From positions 1-13,569 of the forward strand of contig JAFGOB010000189.1 of NCBI GenBank assembly GCA_016926695.1: DNA of 13,569 nucleotides, written 5' to 3'. The notes beneath the pieces are model-generated. The model was not told the DNA's origin. It saw only the letters and a list, made by a program, of their open reading frames with translations, and ran no database searches. Made by a program: the position numbers and the translations under genes. How positions within the stretch are numbered: the stretch's first letter is position 1; each line of letters opens with the position of its first letter. Below, one piece after another: positions 1 to 7,197 of this stretch. Source of the stretch: Dehalococcoidales bacterium. GTDB taxonomy: Bacteria; Chloroflexota; Dehalococcoidia; Dehalococcoidales; UBA3254.

Positions 1-578
1 GTCCGCTCGACCGTTTTAACAAATGTTTCAATATCACCGAACCTATAAGCTAGTTCACCGCAGCACGCGTCCCTGGGTCCGAATTTAGCAAGACTACTCA
101 AGACCCTTGAATGCTCAATACTTCCCGGCACTGTTCGCCCATGACAACCAATAAAGAGGGTATCTTTTGCTTTGGGTGGTACCTTGGACCACCTGTCTAA
201 AATAGCTTTATCTTCGTCTGGTGCGGCATTGTATCGATCAAACGCAAAACCGGTCTCGTTTTTGCCAGTCATCATATAACTGAGTTCTTCTGGTATATCT
301 TTTCCGCTATCCCGATATTTAGCCGTTATGCGTTCCATTATTAGATTATAAGGTCTAAGACCCTGGGGACAGTAGTGATTGCAGCTAAAACAGAAACTGC
401 ACTCATTGAATACCCGCTTTGGATCCTCTCCGTTGATAAGCCGCGTTATTTCGGCTTTGGATTCTTCTTTGCCCATTTTCATAACCGGACATTTCTGAAG
501 ACAAATACCGCAATTGGAACATTGACTAGCTTCCTTGCCTTCCGGGATAAATGCATCTATATAAGATAAATTTTTCAT
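1..578 (-). CDS. HdrD/GlpC-like (Fe-S)-binding protein, CCG domain, partial (cut at window edge)
   Basis: The ATG at 578 follows a good ribosome binding site (AGGGAGG, 7 nt before the start), and 192 codons stay open to the window edge. Seen: two ferredoxin-type CxxCxxCxxxCP motifs (Cys20/23/26/30 and Cys60/63/66/70), then a CCG-type segment with GC at 144-145 and a Cys172-Cys173-Gly triplet. The C-terminal part, including any second CCG copy, lies outside the window. Family knowledge: this two-cluster plus CCG build is that of HdrD, GlpC and LldE-like subunits, cytoplasmic or membrane-associated electron carriers that pass electrons between ferredoxin, flavoprotein or disulfide partners. Which partner applies cannot be told here, because the downstream genes are outside the window and the upstream region (607-1245) is degraded. 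It could be the HdrD-like subunit of an electron-bifurcating complex or a stand-alone ferredoxin-type oxidoreductase. The family call is firm; the specific function is not. Confidence 0.85.
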   Translation of the reverse strand, partial: MKNLSYIDAFIPEGKEASQCSNCGICLQKCPVMKMGKEESKAEITRLINGEDPKRVFNECSFCFSCNHYCPQGLRPYNLIMERITAKYRDSGKDIPEELSYMMTGKNETGFAFDRYNAAPDEDKAILDRWSKVPPKAKDTLFIGCHGRTVPGSIEHSRVLSSLAKFGPRDACCGELAYRFGDIETFVKTVER

Positions 579-606
579 ATAATCCTCCCTTTAGTTGGCT
601 TGACTA

Positions 607-1245
607 CTAAAAGTAAACATCAGGCCCACGAACTATACCCCCTTTCTTATCGCAGGCCAATTTGATTGCTGCAGACGTGCAACCATCGAAAGATCATGTA
701 TTTAGGAAGCAATTCAATATAACATTTCTGGCCCTTATAGCCCCGTTTGAAACCATTTCCTGGAATCTATTATACTCTGCCCTTCAAGGGCATTACTAAA
801 GCTGTTGTTAACCAGAACCCCATTTCCCTGCGTCCTCTTTATCGAAGGGATAATCCGGCCCATGTTCTTTTTCACATTTGCTAACATTATTGATTACGAA
901 CTTGTCACCATAGAAATAAACAAGCTGGAACCAAACAGTACCGATTGAAGCTAATTCAGCATTATAGAGGAGCAAGAAGCTACTTAGCTGACCTAATTAT
1001 ATACGATTAAAAAATTTAGTCAATGGTGTTGGTATATTGCTTGATCAGGCGCACCCGATTTTCCGAAACTCACCCAAATCACGTCAATCACTTAAACTGA
1101 ATCTACTTTCGGTTTCAAAGATACCTATTGATACCCCGGCTCCACCAACTATAGCATTAGCCTCAAAAACTGGTAAGATTCTTTTCATTGCCTAAAAACT
1201 AGCTTCAAATATAAGTTCGAATCCCCTTTGGTCGATTTTTCAGAT
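607..1245 (-). pseudogene. possible decayed gene upstream of the Fe-S protein; product not recognised
   Basis: This 719-nt stretch between the Fe-S gene and the dehydrogenase operon holds no intact gene. One minus-strand frame, however, carries protein-like stretches between in-frame stops. The longest open runs are 996-811 (62 codons, with a run reading VWFQLVYFYGDKFVINN), 783-697 (29 codons) and 693-610 (28 codons, with DGCTSAAIKLACDKKGG). In-frame stops lie near 1240, 1192, 1084, 1045, 997, 808, 796-793, 784 and 694. The last run ends in two stop codons (609-604) about 25 nt before the Fe-S start codon, which is where an operon neighbour would end. TAA, TAG and TGA all interrupt the frame, so recoding of a single stop (for example TAG as pyrrolysine) does not explain it. 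I do not recognise the family. Plain non-coding DNA remains possible. Confidence 0.3.
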
Positions 1246-1297
1246 TTTGCCTTTAGAGCGGAAGTTAGGTTAACTATGAAATAATTGGTTAACGGCG

Positions 1298-2428
1298 CTA
1301 TTCAAACATAATTACCGTCCGTATTTCCTTTCCCTTTTCGACCGAATCAATAGCTTCGTTGATTTGCTCCAATTTCCAGCGGCTGCTGATCAACTCGCCC
1401 AGTTTATAGATTCCGGATTGGTACAGATCGATGATTTTGGGAATATCCACCCTGACATTGAAGCGGGTACCGCCCATGGCGCAGCCGGTAAGTATTCTCT
1501 CACTGCCGACAAAATCGGAAGTCTGGAAATCAGACAAATACTCACGGAAACCGTGTCCCAGAATTACGGTCATACCGTGATAGGCTGACATTAAAAAGGC
1601 CTGACGCAGGATAGAGGTGCCTGCCACACACACAAACACGTATTCCGCTCCCCGCAGTGAGGTAAGCTGCTGTACCGCCCGGATGGGATCATCGACCTGT
1701 TTGGAGTTGATGGTATGAGTGGCGCCGAATGTCCTGGCTGTTTCCAGCTTGCTGTCCGATACATCTATCGCGATAACGGGCCTGGCTCCCGCGATCCTGG
1801 CAGTTTGTATAACGTTTAGTCCCACCCCTCCGCAGCCGACCACCACCACGCTGCTGAGAGGGGCTACCCTGGCATGATGGAGGACGGCGCCGTAACCTGA
1901 AATGACTCCGCAGGCTAGCAGGGCTGCATGATCAAGTGGCATATCAGTGGGTATTTTGACCAGGGTTTGTTCAGGTACAGTGGTATATTCCACAAAACCG
2001 GCTATAGGACTGGACGCCTGAGTTAGGCGCTTTCCCTGTTTATTGACATAACGTCCTGGGGCGGACAATCCTGTGAACTCCACAACCGGTGTCAGCCCGC
2101 TTTTCCTTTTTTCACAGAGTTTGGGCATCCCTTTCATACAGTTGTAGCACTGCCCGCAGCCGGCGGTCACAATGGTCACAACGACATGGTCGCCGGGTTT
2201 AACATAGGTAACGCCTTCTCCAACTTCTTCAATATAACCGGCGATTTCATGACCGCCGATAGCGGGAAATGTTACAATTCCATGTTCACCCTTGAAATCG
2301 TGGATATCGCTATGACAAATGGCGGCTGCGCCGATACGGACCTTTACTTCTCCGTTGCCGGGTGGGTCAAGATCAACTTCTTCAATAACCAGAGGTTTGC
2401 CATAATCATAAAGAACCGCAGCTTTCAT
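1298..2428 (-). CDS. zinc-dependent alcohol dehydrogenase (MDR family), NAD-dependent type
   Basis: A 376-residue medium-chain dehydrogenase/reductase, normal family length. The start ATG at 2428 has a CAGGAGA ribosome binding site. Seen: catalytic-zinc ligands Cys38, His60 (GGHEIAGY) and Cys173 (ACGVISGYGA); structural-zinc cysteines 91, 94, 97 and 105; Rossmann motif GCGGVG at 198-203 followed by Asp222 at the end of beta-2, which points to NAD rather than NADP. The Cys-type third catalytic ligand and GVISGYGA context resemble class III (formaldehyde/hydroxymethylthiol) dehydrogenases and related aryl or primary alcohol dehydrogenases. It is the last gene of the mutase operon, 43 nt after the second E-like subunit, so it probably oxidises or reduces an alcohol/aldehyde or hydroxyacid intermediate of that pathway. 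The substrate is not readable from sequence. All zinc ligands are intact, unlike the second MDR protein at 7198-8274. Confidence 0.9.
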   Translation of the reverse strand: MKAAVLYDYGKPLVIEEVDLDPPGNGEVKVRIGAAAICHSDIHDFKGEHGIVTFPAIGGHEIAGYIEEVGEGVTYVKPGDHVVVTIVTAGCGQCYNCMKGMPKLCEKRKSGLTPVVEFTGLSAPGRYVNKQGKRLTQASSPIAGFVEYTTVPEQTLVKIPTDMPLDHAALLACGVISGYGAVLHHARVAPLSSVVVVGCGGVGLNVIQTARIAGARPVIAIDVSDSKLETARTFGATHTINSKQVDDPIRAVQQLTSLRGAEYVFVCVAGTSILRQAFLMSAYHGMTVILGHGFREYLSDFQTSDFVGSERILTGCAMGGTRFNVRVDIPKIIDLYQSGIYKLGELISSRWKLEQINEAIDSVEKGKEIRTVIMFE

Positions 2429-2471
2429 TGCCGTCTCCTGTTTTATAATATTTCCGGTAATCCCCGGCGCC

Positions 2472-3923
2472 TTAATGGGTTACCAGGGGCCCCTTGCTGA
2501 AGCACAGCAGGTCATCGACCACGTTCTTATAGTCGATCTTCCTGCCCTGGGCCTTTTCCCTTTCGGCCAGCTTCTGACGGTGGAAGTCTTTTATTTCCTG
2601 GTTAAAGGGGAGATTGCCGAAGTCAAGATAGCGCATAGCCCCTTCATTGTCCCGGGCAGCTATAACCTGGCCCCTGGCATAGCTCGATGTAGCAAATGGA
2701 GGATCGATAATGCCGGATTCCAGCCCCTTGATATAGCCGACAACTACATCCCCGTCACCCAGTTCCAGGATGCGGTCCATGATGGCATGCGTCTCCATTT
2801 CCAGCATTTCGGCCTCCAGGGCCACGGCTTGCGGATCGATACCAATCTTCTGGTCCTTGAGCATATCGATGACTTTCTTACCCGCCCTCAAGCTGGCGGC
2901 GCTGGCTTCCATGGAGGGAATGGTCTTGCCTTCCCAGATGGTTTTAACGTGGATAATCTGGGCTCCTCCCAGCATGGCGGTGACCGCGCTCAGGCAGATA
3001 ATGGCATAGGACTCGGAGATATCTTCTGGAAAGGTGCCGCCGTAACAGGAGCTCATCACAGCGGTCTCGATCGGCCTGTAACCCAGGCGCTTGAGATATT
3101 CATTTCCCAGTTTGGGCATGCTGGTAAGGGCGGCCACATCCAGAGCCAGGTTTCCGGTCTGCCCGTAAATCCCGAAATTGAAATACTTTACTCCCTGCTC
3201 AGCCGCAGCCAGAATATTGATGATGCCCTGGGCGAAACCCAGGCTGTAGGGAGTGGTATGAGGAAAGCCCCAGCCGGGCTCGGCCGATACAGGGATGCCT
3301 TTTTGCTGATATTCCCCCAACAGCCTGAAGTTATACTGGCCGTTGCGGATATCTATCTCCGGGGGTTCATGTTTGGAAAAAGACATGATATTGCTGATAG
3401 CCGCCCCACCGGCCACGCTGGTATGTCCGGAGGCCAGCGCCATCTCCAGTACCAGCCTGGTATCGACCGCGGGCGACCGCAGTTGCACCGGCAATTTCAC
3501 CGATTCAATCACTTTCCGCGTCCGGGCCACGCCGTGGTTGACGATGGGAAAACCGTTGAGGGCAGTCCTGCCAAGCCTGGCGCTTTCTTTCAGTCCATCT
3601 TCAGCCTTTTTGAATTCAAGCAGCCGGGAAAAGCTGTCCACGATGGTCCCCAGCAGGTCGGCCCCGCCTTCATCCTGAAGGCACTTGAAGAGCCCAATCT
3701 CTCCTTCCAGGGTGGCCACGCCGGAATCAATACGTATCAAATGCCGTCCCTGCTGTTTGGCATCGGCCACTTTCAGGGCATAGTTACGGTCCGGCAGAAG
3801 CGTCTTGTGATATTGAACGGCCTCATCAAGGTTTACTTCTTTGCCGGTCGGCCAGCCGGCCAGGACCTCCTTTCTCTGCCGGGCGAATTCTTCATCACTT
3901 AACCTCTTGTTTCTGACTTCCAT
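2472..3923 (-). CDS. glutamate mutase (methylaspartate mutase) subunit E-like protein, paralog 2
   Basis: 483 residues, the same length as Clostridium cochlearium GlmE, and alignable from end to end (WPTGKEV at 24-30, LQDEGGAD at 82-89, NGFP at 123-126). The family is a TIM-barrel adenosylcobalamin mutase subunit that binds substrate and works with a small B12-binding S subunit, here the gene immediately upstream (13-nt gap). The start is set at ATG 3923 (AGAGGAG site), because the paralog begins at the same residue; an upstream in-frame extension is not homologous. Active site against GlmE: Arg100 and Arg149 kept; adenosyl-contacting Lys326/Glu330 kept (here Lys327/Glu331); Arg66 replaced by Asp66; Glu171 by Ala; Tyr177 and Tyr181 by Ser; Met294 by Tyr. 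Those losses affect substrate, especially amino-group, recognition, so glutamate is an unlikely substrate. The fold and B12 use are firm; the reaction is unknown. Confidence 0.88.
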   Translation of the reverse strand: MEVRNKRLSDEEFARQRKEVLAGWPTGKEVNLDEAVQYHKTLLPDRNYALKVADAKQQGRHLIRIDSGVATLEGEIGLFKCLQDEGGADLLGTIVDSFSRLLEFKKAEDGLKESARLGRTALNGFPIVNHGVARTRKVIESVKLPVQLRSPAVDTRLVLEMALASGHTSVAGGAAISNIMSFSKHEPPEIDIRNGQYNFRLLGEYQQKGIPVSAEPGWGFPHTTPYSLGFAQGIINILAAAEQGVKYFNFGIYGQTGNLALDVAALTSMPKLGNEYLKRLGYRPIETAVMSSCYGGTFPEDISESYAIICLSAVTAMLGGAQIIHVKTIWEGKTIPSMEASAASLRAGKKVIDMLKDQKIGIDPQAVALEAEMLEMETHAIMDRILELGDGDVVVGYIKGLESGIIDPPFATSSYARGQVIAARDNEGAMRYLDFGNLPFNQEIKDFHRQKLAEREKAQGRKIDYKNVVDDLLCFSKGPLVTH

Positions 3924-3936
3924 GGCCAGTCTCCTC

Positions 3937-4368
3937 TTATTTTCTCTTTTGCAGATCGGCTTCCAGGTCCTGTATAATCTGAGGTATTTCCACGTCCGGC
4001 CGGTATACCCGGTCGAAGCCCATCCCGGTATACATTTTCTCCACCTCCGGCCATGCCATTTCACCGATAATCAACTGGCCGCCCAGATAGAGAAGAATAT
4101 CTTTCAATCCTGCTTCAATACATTTTTCCCTGAAACTGGTTACCAGAACGTTGGCATGGCCGCTGAGGGAGGAAACCAGTATGGCATCGGCTTTGGTTTC
4201 CCTGGCAGCGTCAATGAACTCATTTTGGGGCGTCTGCGCACCCAGGGCTACGATCTTGTATCCGGCATTGCGCAGGGCATGCTCCAGAATCCTGATGCCG
4301 ACGATGTGGACATCCTCGCCGATGACGCCCGTGACCAGGGTAGCCTTTGAGTTGAGGGTATCTTCCAT
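3937..4368 (-). CDS. B12-binding small subunit (glutamate mutase S-like)
   Basis: 143 residues, a little longer than GlmS (137). It has the base-off/His-on cobalamin motif DxHxxG as DVHIVG (Asp19, His21, Gly24), the SSLSG segment in the place of the family SxL motif, and LGGQ corresponding to the family GG motif, then the WPEVEKMYTGMGFDRVY tail typical of glutamate mutase S chains. It is a small Rossmann-like B12 domain with no other domain, so it must pair with a separate E-type barrel. The two flanking E-like genes are the obvious partners: one S gene serves two E paralogs. The start ATG 4368 has an AAGGAGG site. The gap to the upstream E gene is 34 nt, and the downstream E gene starts 13 nt after the stop. 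No MutL-type gene or methylaspartase lies in the window. Cobalamin binding is well supported; the partner stoichiometry is inference. Confidence 0.92.
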   Translation of the reverse strand: MEDTLNSKATLVTGVIGEDVHIVGIRILEHALRNAGYKIVALGAQTPQNEFIDAARETKADAILVSSLSGHANVLVTSFREKCIEAGLKDILLYLGGQLIIGEMAWPEVEKMYTGMGFDRVYRPDVEIPQIIQDLEADLQKRK

Positions 4369-4402
4369 GATAATAACCTCCTTGTTTAACTTAGCAGTTT
4401 CA

Positions 4403-5851
4403 TTATCTGGTTACCAGGGAACCTTTGCCTATGGCCAGTATGTCGTCAACCACATTCTTGTAGTCTATCTTCCTGCCCTGGATTTTCTCCCTTTCAGCCA
4501 GTTTCTGACAGTGGAAGTCTTTGATTTCCTGACTGAAGGGGAGATTGCCAAAATCGAGATAGCGCATAGCCCCTTCATTATCCCTGGCGGCCATAACTCT
4601 GCCTTTAACATAGCGGCTGGTGGCAAAGGCCTCGTCCACTACTCCCAGATCCACGGCCTTTTTAAATCCGGTAATAATGTCCCCGTCCCCCAGGTCCAGG
4701 ACCCTGTCCACGATTGCCCGGGTCTCCATCTCCAGCATCCCGGTCTCCAGGTTTACCCCGGCGGGGTCAAGCCCGGTTTTCTGGTCCTTCAGCATATTAA
4801 TTATTTTATTACCGGCCCTTAAACTGGCGGCATTGGCCTCCTTGGTCGGAATAGTCTTACTTTCCTGGATCGTTTTCAGGTGGATGATCTGGGCCCCTCC
4901 CAGCATACCGGCTACTGCACTCAGGCAGATTACGGCGTAGGACCGGGAAATATCTTCCGGAAACATCCCTCCCCAGCACGAGCTCATAACCGCCACCTGA
5001 ATATCGTTATAGCCCAGCCGTTTCAGATATTCCTCCCCAATTCTAGGATAGGTTTTAATGGCGGCCACATCCTGGGCCAGGTTTCCCGGCAGACCGTAGA
5101 TGCCGAATGTAATATACTTGACGCCCTGTTCCGCCGCTACCAGCGCTTCGATAATACCCATGGCAAAGACCATACTGAAGGGCGCAATATGAGGGAAAGT
5201 CCCCCCGTTTTCCGCGGAGATAGGGATGCCCCTCTCCTGGTATGAGGCCATTAATTTATAGTAATACTGGGTATTGTGAAAACAGGTCTCCAGCGGAACA
5301 TCTCGGGTAAAATTTAAAAATACGGTAGCCGGTGAGCTGGTAGAGCTGGTGTGTCCTGAAGCCAGGGCGATTTCCATGTGCAGGCGTATATCAGCCGCGG
5401 GAGAGCGCAACTGTACCGGAAGCCTGACTGACTCAATCACTTTCCGGGTACGCCATACACCGTGGTTAACAATAGGGAAGCCGTTGATGGCGGTCCTTCC
5501 CAGCTTGAGGCTCTCCTTAAGACCTTCCTCTGCCTTCTCGAACTCGTGCAGCCGCGAAAAGCTGTCTACAATCGTTCCAAGGAGGTCCGCCCCTCCCTCA
5601 TCCTGAAGGTATTTGAAGAGCTCGATCTGTCCTTCCTGTGCAGCGACTCCGGAATCGGTCCGTATCAGATGACGGCCCTGCTTTCTGGCATCACTTACTT
5701 TCAGAGCGTAGTTCCTGTCCGGCAATAAGGTCCTGTGAAACTGCACGGCTTCCTCGATATCCACTTCTTTACCGGTCGGCCAGGCGGCCAGAACTTCCTT
5801 TCTCTCCCGGTCGAACTCTTCATCATTGAGCCTTTTATTTCTGACTTCCAC
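4403..5851 (-). CDS. glutamate mutase (methylaspartate mutase) subunit E-like protein, paralog 1
   Basis: 482 residues. The start is a GTG at 5851 with an AAAGGAG site 7 nt upstream. It gives VEVRNKRLNDEEF, matching the start of paralog 2 (MEVRNKRLSDEEF); the longer in-frame reading back to 5905 would overlap the preceding gene and is not conserved. It is closely related to paralog 2: about 80% identity by eye over residues 1-169, strong again after about 230, but clearly different over about 170-225. Relative to GlmE it keeps Arg100, Arg149, Lys326 and Glu330, has Asp at position 66, and has lost Glu171, Tyr177 and Tyr181 (about Thr, Val and Phe here; the alignment is loose by one residue). 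Trp293 stands at the Met294 position. The gap to the preceding creatinase-fold gene is 17 nt. It probably forms an adenosylcobalamin mutase with the S subunit, perhaps as a hetero-oligomer with paralog 2. The substrate is unknown and probably not glutamate. Confidence 0.88.
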   Translation of the reverse strand: MEVRNKRLNDEEFDRERKEVLAAWPTGKEVDIEEAVQFHRTLLPDRNYALKVSDARKQGRHLIRTDSGVAAQEGQIELFKYLQDEGGADLLGTIVDSFSRLHEFEKAEEGLKESLKLGRTAINGFPIVNHGVWRTRKVIESVRLPVQLRSPAADIRLHMEIALASGHTSSTSSPATVFLNFTRDVPLETCFHNTQYYYKLMASYQERGIPISAENGGTFPHIAPFSMVFAMGIIEALVAAEQGVKYITFGIYGLPGNLAQDVAAIKTYPRIGEEYLKRLGYNDIQVAVMSSCWGGMFPEDISRSYAVICLSAVAGMLGGAQIIHLKTIQESKTIPTKEANAASLRAGNKIINMLKDQKTGLDPAGVNLETGMLEMETRAIVDRVLDLGDGDIITGFKKAVDLGVVDEAFATSRYVKGRVMAARDNEGAMRYLDFGNLPFSQEIKDFHCQKLAEREKIQGRKIDYKNVVDDILAIGKGSLVTR

Positions 5852-5868
5852 AGACGGTCTCCTTTCAG

Positions 5869-6972
5869 TTAATCCATAATTTCCACTTTGCTGAACCGTT
5901 CGCATCCGGTTTGAGTGATCAAATAGGTATAGCCCCCGCTGTAGCCCTGTCCTTCGACTTCCGGATCAAGCAGCACGTTGGGATGCAGCGCCAGTGTCAT
6001 ACCGGGTTCAAGCGTTGTATCGATATTTTCACCAATAGACCAGAAATCGATCATGTCCAGGCCGATGGCGTGCCCGGGACGCCAGGGCGATTTATAGCCG
6101 GCGGCAGTGACCTCTCCGGTTACCGTGTGATAGATATCGGAGACTTTAACGCCGGGACGCAGGATGCCGACAGCTTCCTGAAGTGCCTTATTCCAGACGG
6201 GGATGGCCTTTTGAACACGGTCCGGGAATTTCCCGGCAGGTAAAGTCACGGGCAACTGGGCATAATATCCTTCATAATTCGGGGTGATTTCCAGTGCCAG
6301 GACTCCGTTCTCGATCAGCTTTTCTGCGGTAGGGTGGAATAAATTCAGGCTGAGACCCTGAGTGCTGATAATTTCAAAAGAATATTCACAGCCCATTTCA
6401 AAAACGGTCTTTTTAATGGCGGCATAAATCTCGTGGCCGCTCAGGCCCGGGCGAACCATCTCTTTTACCATCAGATAGACTTTATCCGCTATTCCTGCGG
6501 CAATCTTCATTTTTTCAATTTCTTCGGCGCTTTTCACCAGGCGCAATTTTCGCAGGATATGGGTGGCATCCACCAGTCGCTGCCCGAATTTTGCTTTTAC
6601 CTGCAAGTACAGCGGGACGGAGATATCCCCGATACCGACCAGGCCCACCCCGCGGCCACGGTCGACAGCTTTTAGCTCCTGCACGATCAGCGCAGCAGGA
6701 TCGGAAGTGGTGTGGATATCCAGGGACCAGGGACTTTTGCTGAGCCGGGAAGAGGCGGGACTCTTCCCCCCGATAAACACCGGATTATCTTCGAGGCGGA
6801 AAACACAGTACTGCTCGCCGGCGATAATGCCGTAGTCGGTAACATAACGGATGTTACCCCGGCTCATGTAGCTGTCGCGTCCGGCGATAAGCAGGCTATC
6901 CAGATTCTCCGCCTGCATCATCTCCCGCATAGCTGAATAACGGCGGCTGCGCTCTTTTAGTGAAAGGCCCAT
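5869..6972 (-). CDS. M24-family (creatinase/prolidase-fold) protein with altered metal ligands
   Basis: 367 residues: an N-terminal creatinase_N-like domain (about 10-140) and a C-terminal pita-bread domain (about 150-362). Family signatures include LRLVKSAEEIEKMKIA, GYYAQLPVTL and WRPGHAIGL. Metallo-M24 enzymes need Asp, Asp, His, Glu, Glu. At those positions I read Glu228, Gln239, His301, His330 and Gly347, so a normal dimetal site is unlikely. Creatinase, the non-metal branch, uses a His and two Glu; the His seems present (His213 in NLFHPTAEK), but the Glu positions read Pro241 and His330. It may therefore be a C-N hydrolase with a changed centre, or a non-catalytic protein. The start ATG 6972 has an AGGAGG site 11-12 nt upstream. 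It is the first gene of the mutase operon, so it may supply or bind the mutase substrate. The fold is firm; the activity is unknown. Confidence 0.82.
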   Translation of the reverse strand: MGLSLKERSRRYSAMREMMQAENLDSLLIAGRDSYMSRGNIRYVTDYGIIAGEQYCVFRLEDNPVFIGGKSPASSRLSKSPWSLDIHTTSDPAALIVQELKAVDRGRGVGLVGIGDISVPLYLQVKAKFGQRLVDATHILRKLRLVKSAEEIEKMKIAAGIADKVYLMVKEMVRPGLSGHEIYAAIKKTVFEMGCEYSFEIISTQGLSLNLFHPTAEKLIENGVLALEITPNYEGYYAQLPVTLPAGKFPDRVQKAIPVWNKALQEAVGILRPGVKVSDIYHTVTGEVTAAGYKSPWRPGHAIGLDMIDFWSIGENIDTTLEPGMTLALHPNVLLDPEVEGQGYSGGYTYLITQTGCERFSKVEIMD

Positions 6973-7016
6973 ATCAGTTCATCCCTCCTGTGCAAGTGCT
7001 GAAAACGGACTACCAG

Positions 7017-7036
7017 TACGATATCGTACGATATCG
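7017..7036. promoter_or_regulatory. tandem palindromic 10-mer, likely operator of the mutase operon
   Basis: TACGATATCG occurs twice head to tail (7017-7026 and 7027-7036). Because CGATATCG is itself a palindrome, the block also contains a perfect 18-bp palindrome, CGATATCGTACGATATCG (7019-7036). The 10-bp period is one helical turn, so two protein dimers would sit on the same face. It lies 45-64 nt upstream of the first gene (start 6972), directly downstream of a weak minus-strand promoter-like pair (TGACCG at 7066-7061, TAACTA at 7045-7040, 15-bp spacer). That is a repressor-operator position. The regulator is not identified; the double Lrp at 10390 is one candidate. Confidence 0.5.
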
Positions 7037-7197
7037 CAATAGTTACTTAGTTTATTTTTCCGGTCATGCTCATCTTCTGGTTCCTCGGCGTCCCGCCATC
7101 CTTTCCGCTATTACTGTCGCCTCATCGGTTCCTGAGTCGAGTTAAAGGAATGGAGGGGGAGTAAAGGGTTATATATAGAATTTTAGGCAACCTGGCA

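Noticed and set aside
1210..1230. GTTCGAATCCCC, resembling a tRNA T-loop
   Set aside because: The flanking bases do not form a T-stem, and no acceptor, D or anticodon arms are found nearby.
1268..1293. Two GGTTAAC copies after the alcohol dehydrogenase stop as a terminator or repeat
   Set aside because: Only 6-7 bp can pair, there is no T-tract in the right direction, and the sequence is AT-rich, so chance is likely.
2475..3902. A 475-codon plus-strand open frame opposite the E-like paralog 2
   Set aside because: It is the antisense shadow of a clearly conserved gene on the minus strand, with no ribosome binding site and no recognisable domain. The other long plus-strand frames over 3841-5829 are the same kind of shadow.
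7072..7101. A short Arg-rich leader peptide (MAGRRGTRR) on the minus strand before the mutase operon
   Set aside because: The purine-rich stretch abuts the ATG without the needed spacing, no attenuator hairpin follows, and the frame is only nine codons long.
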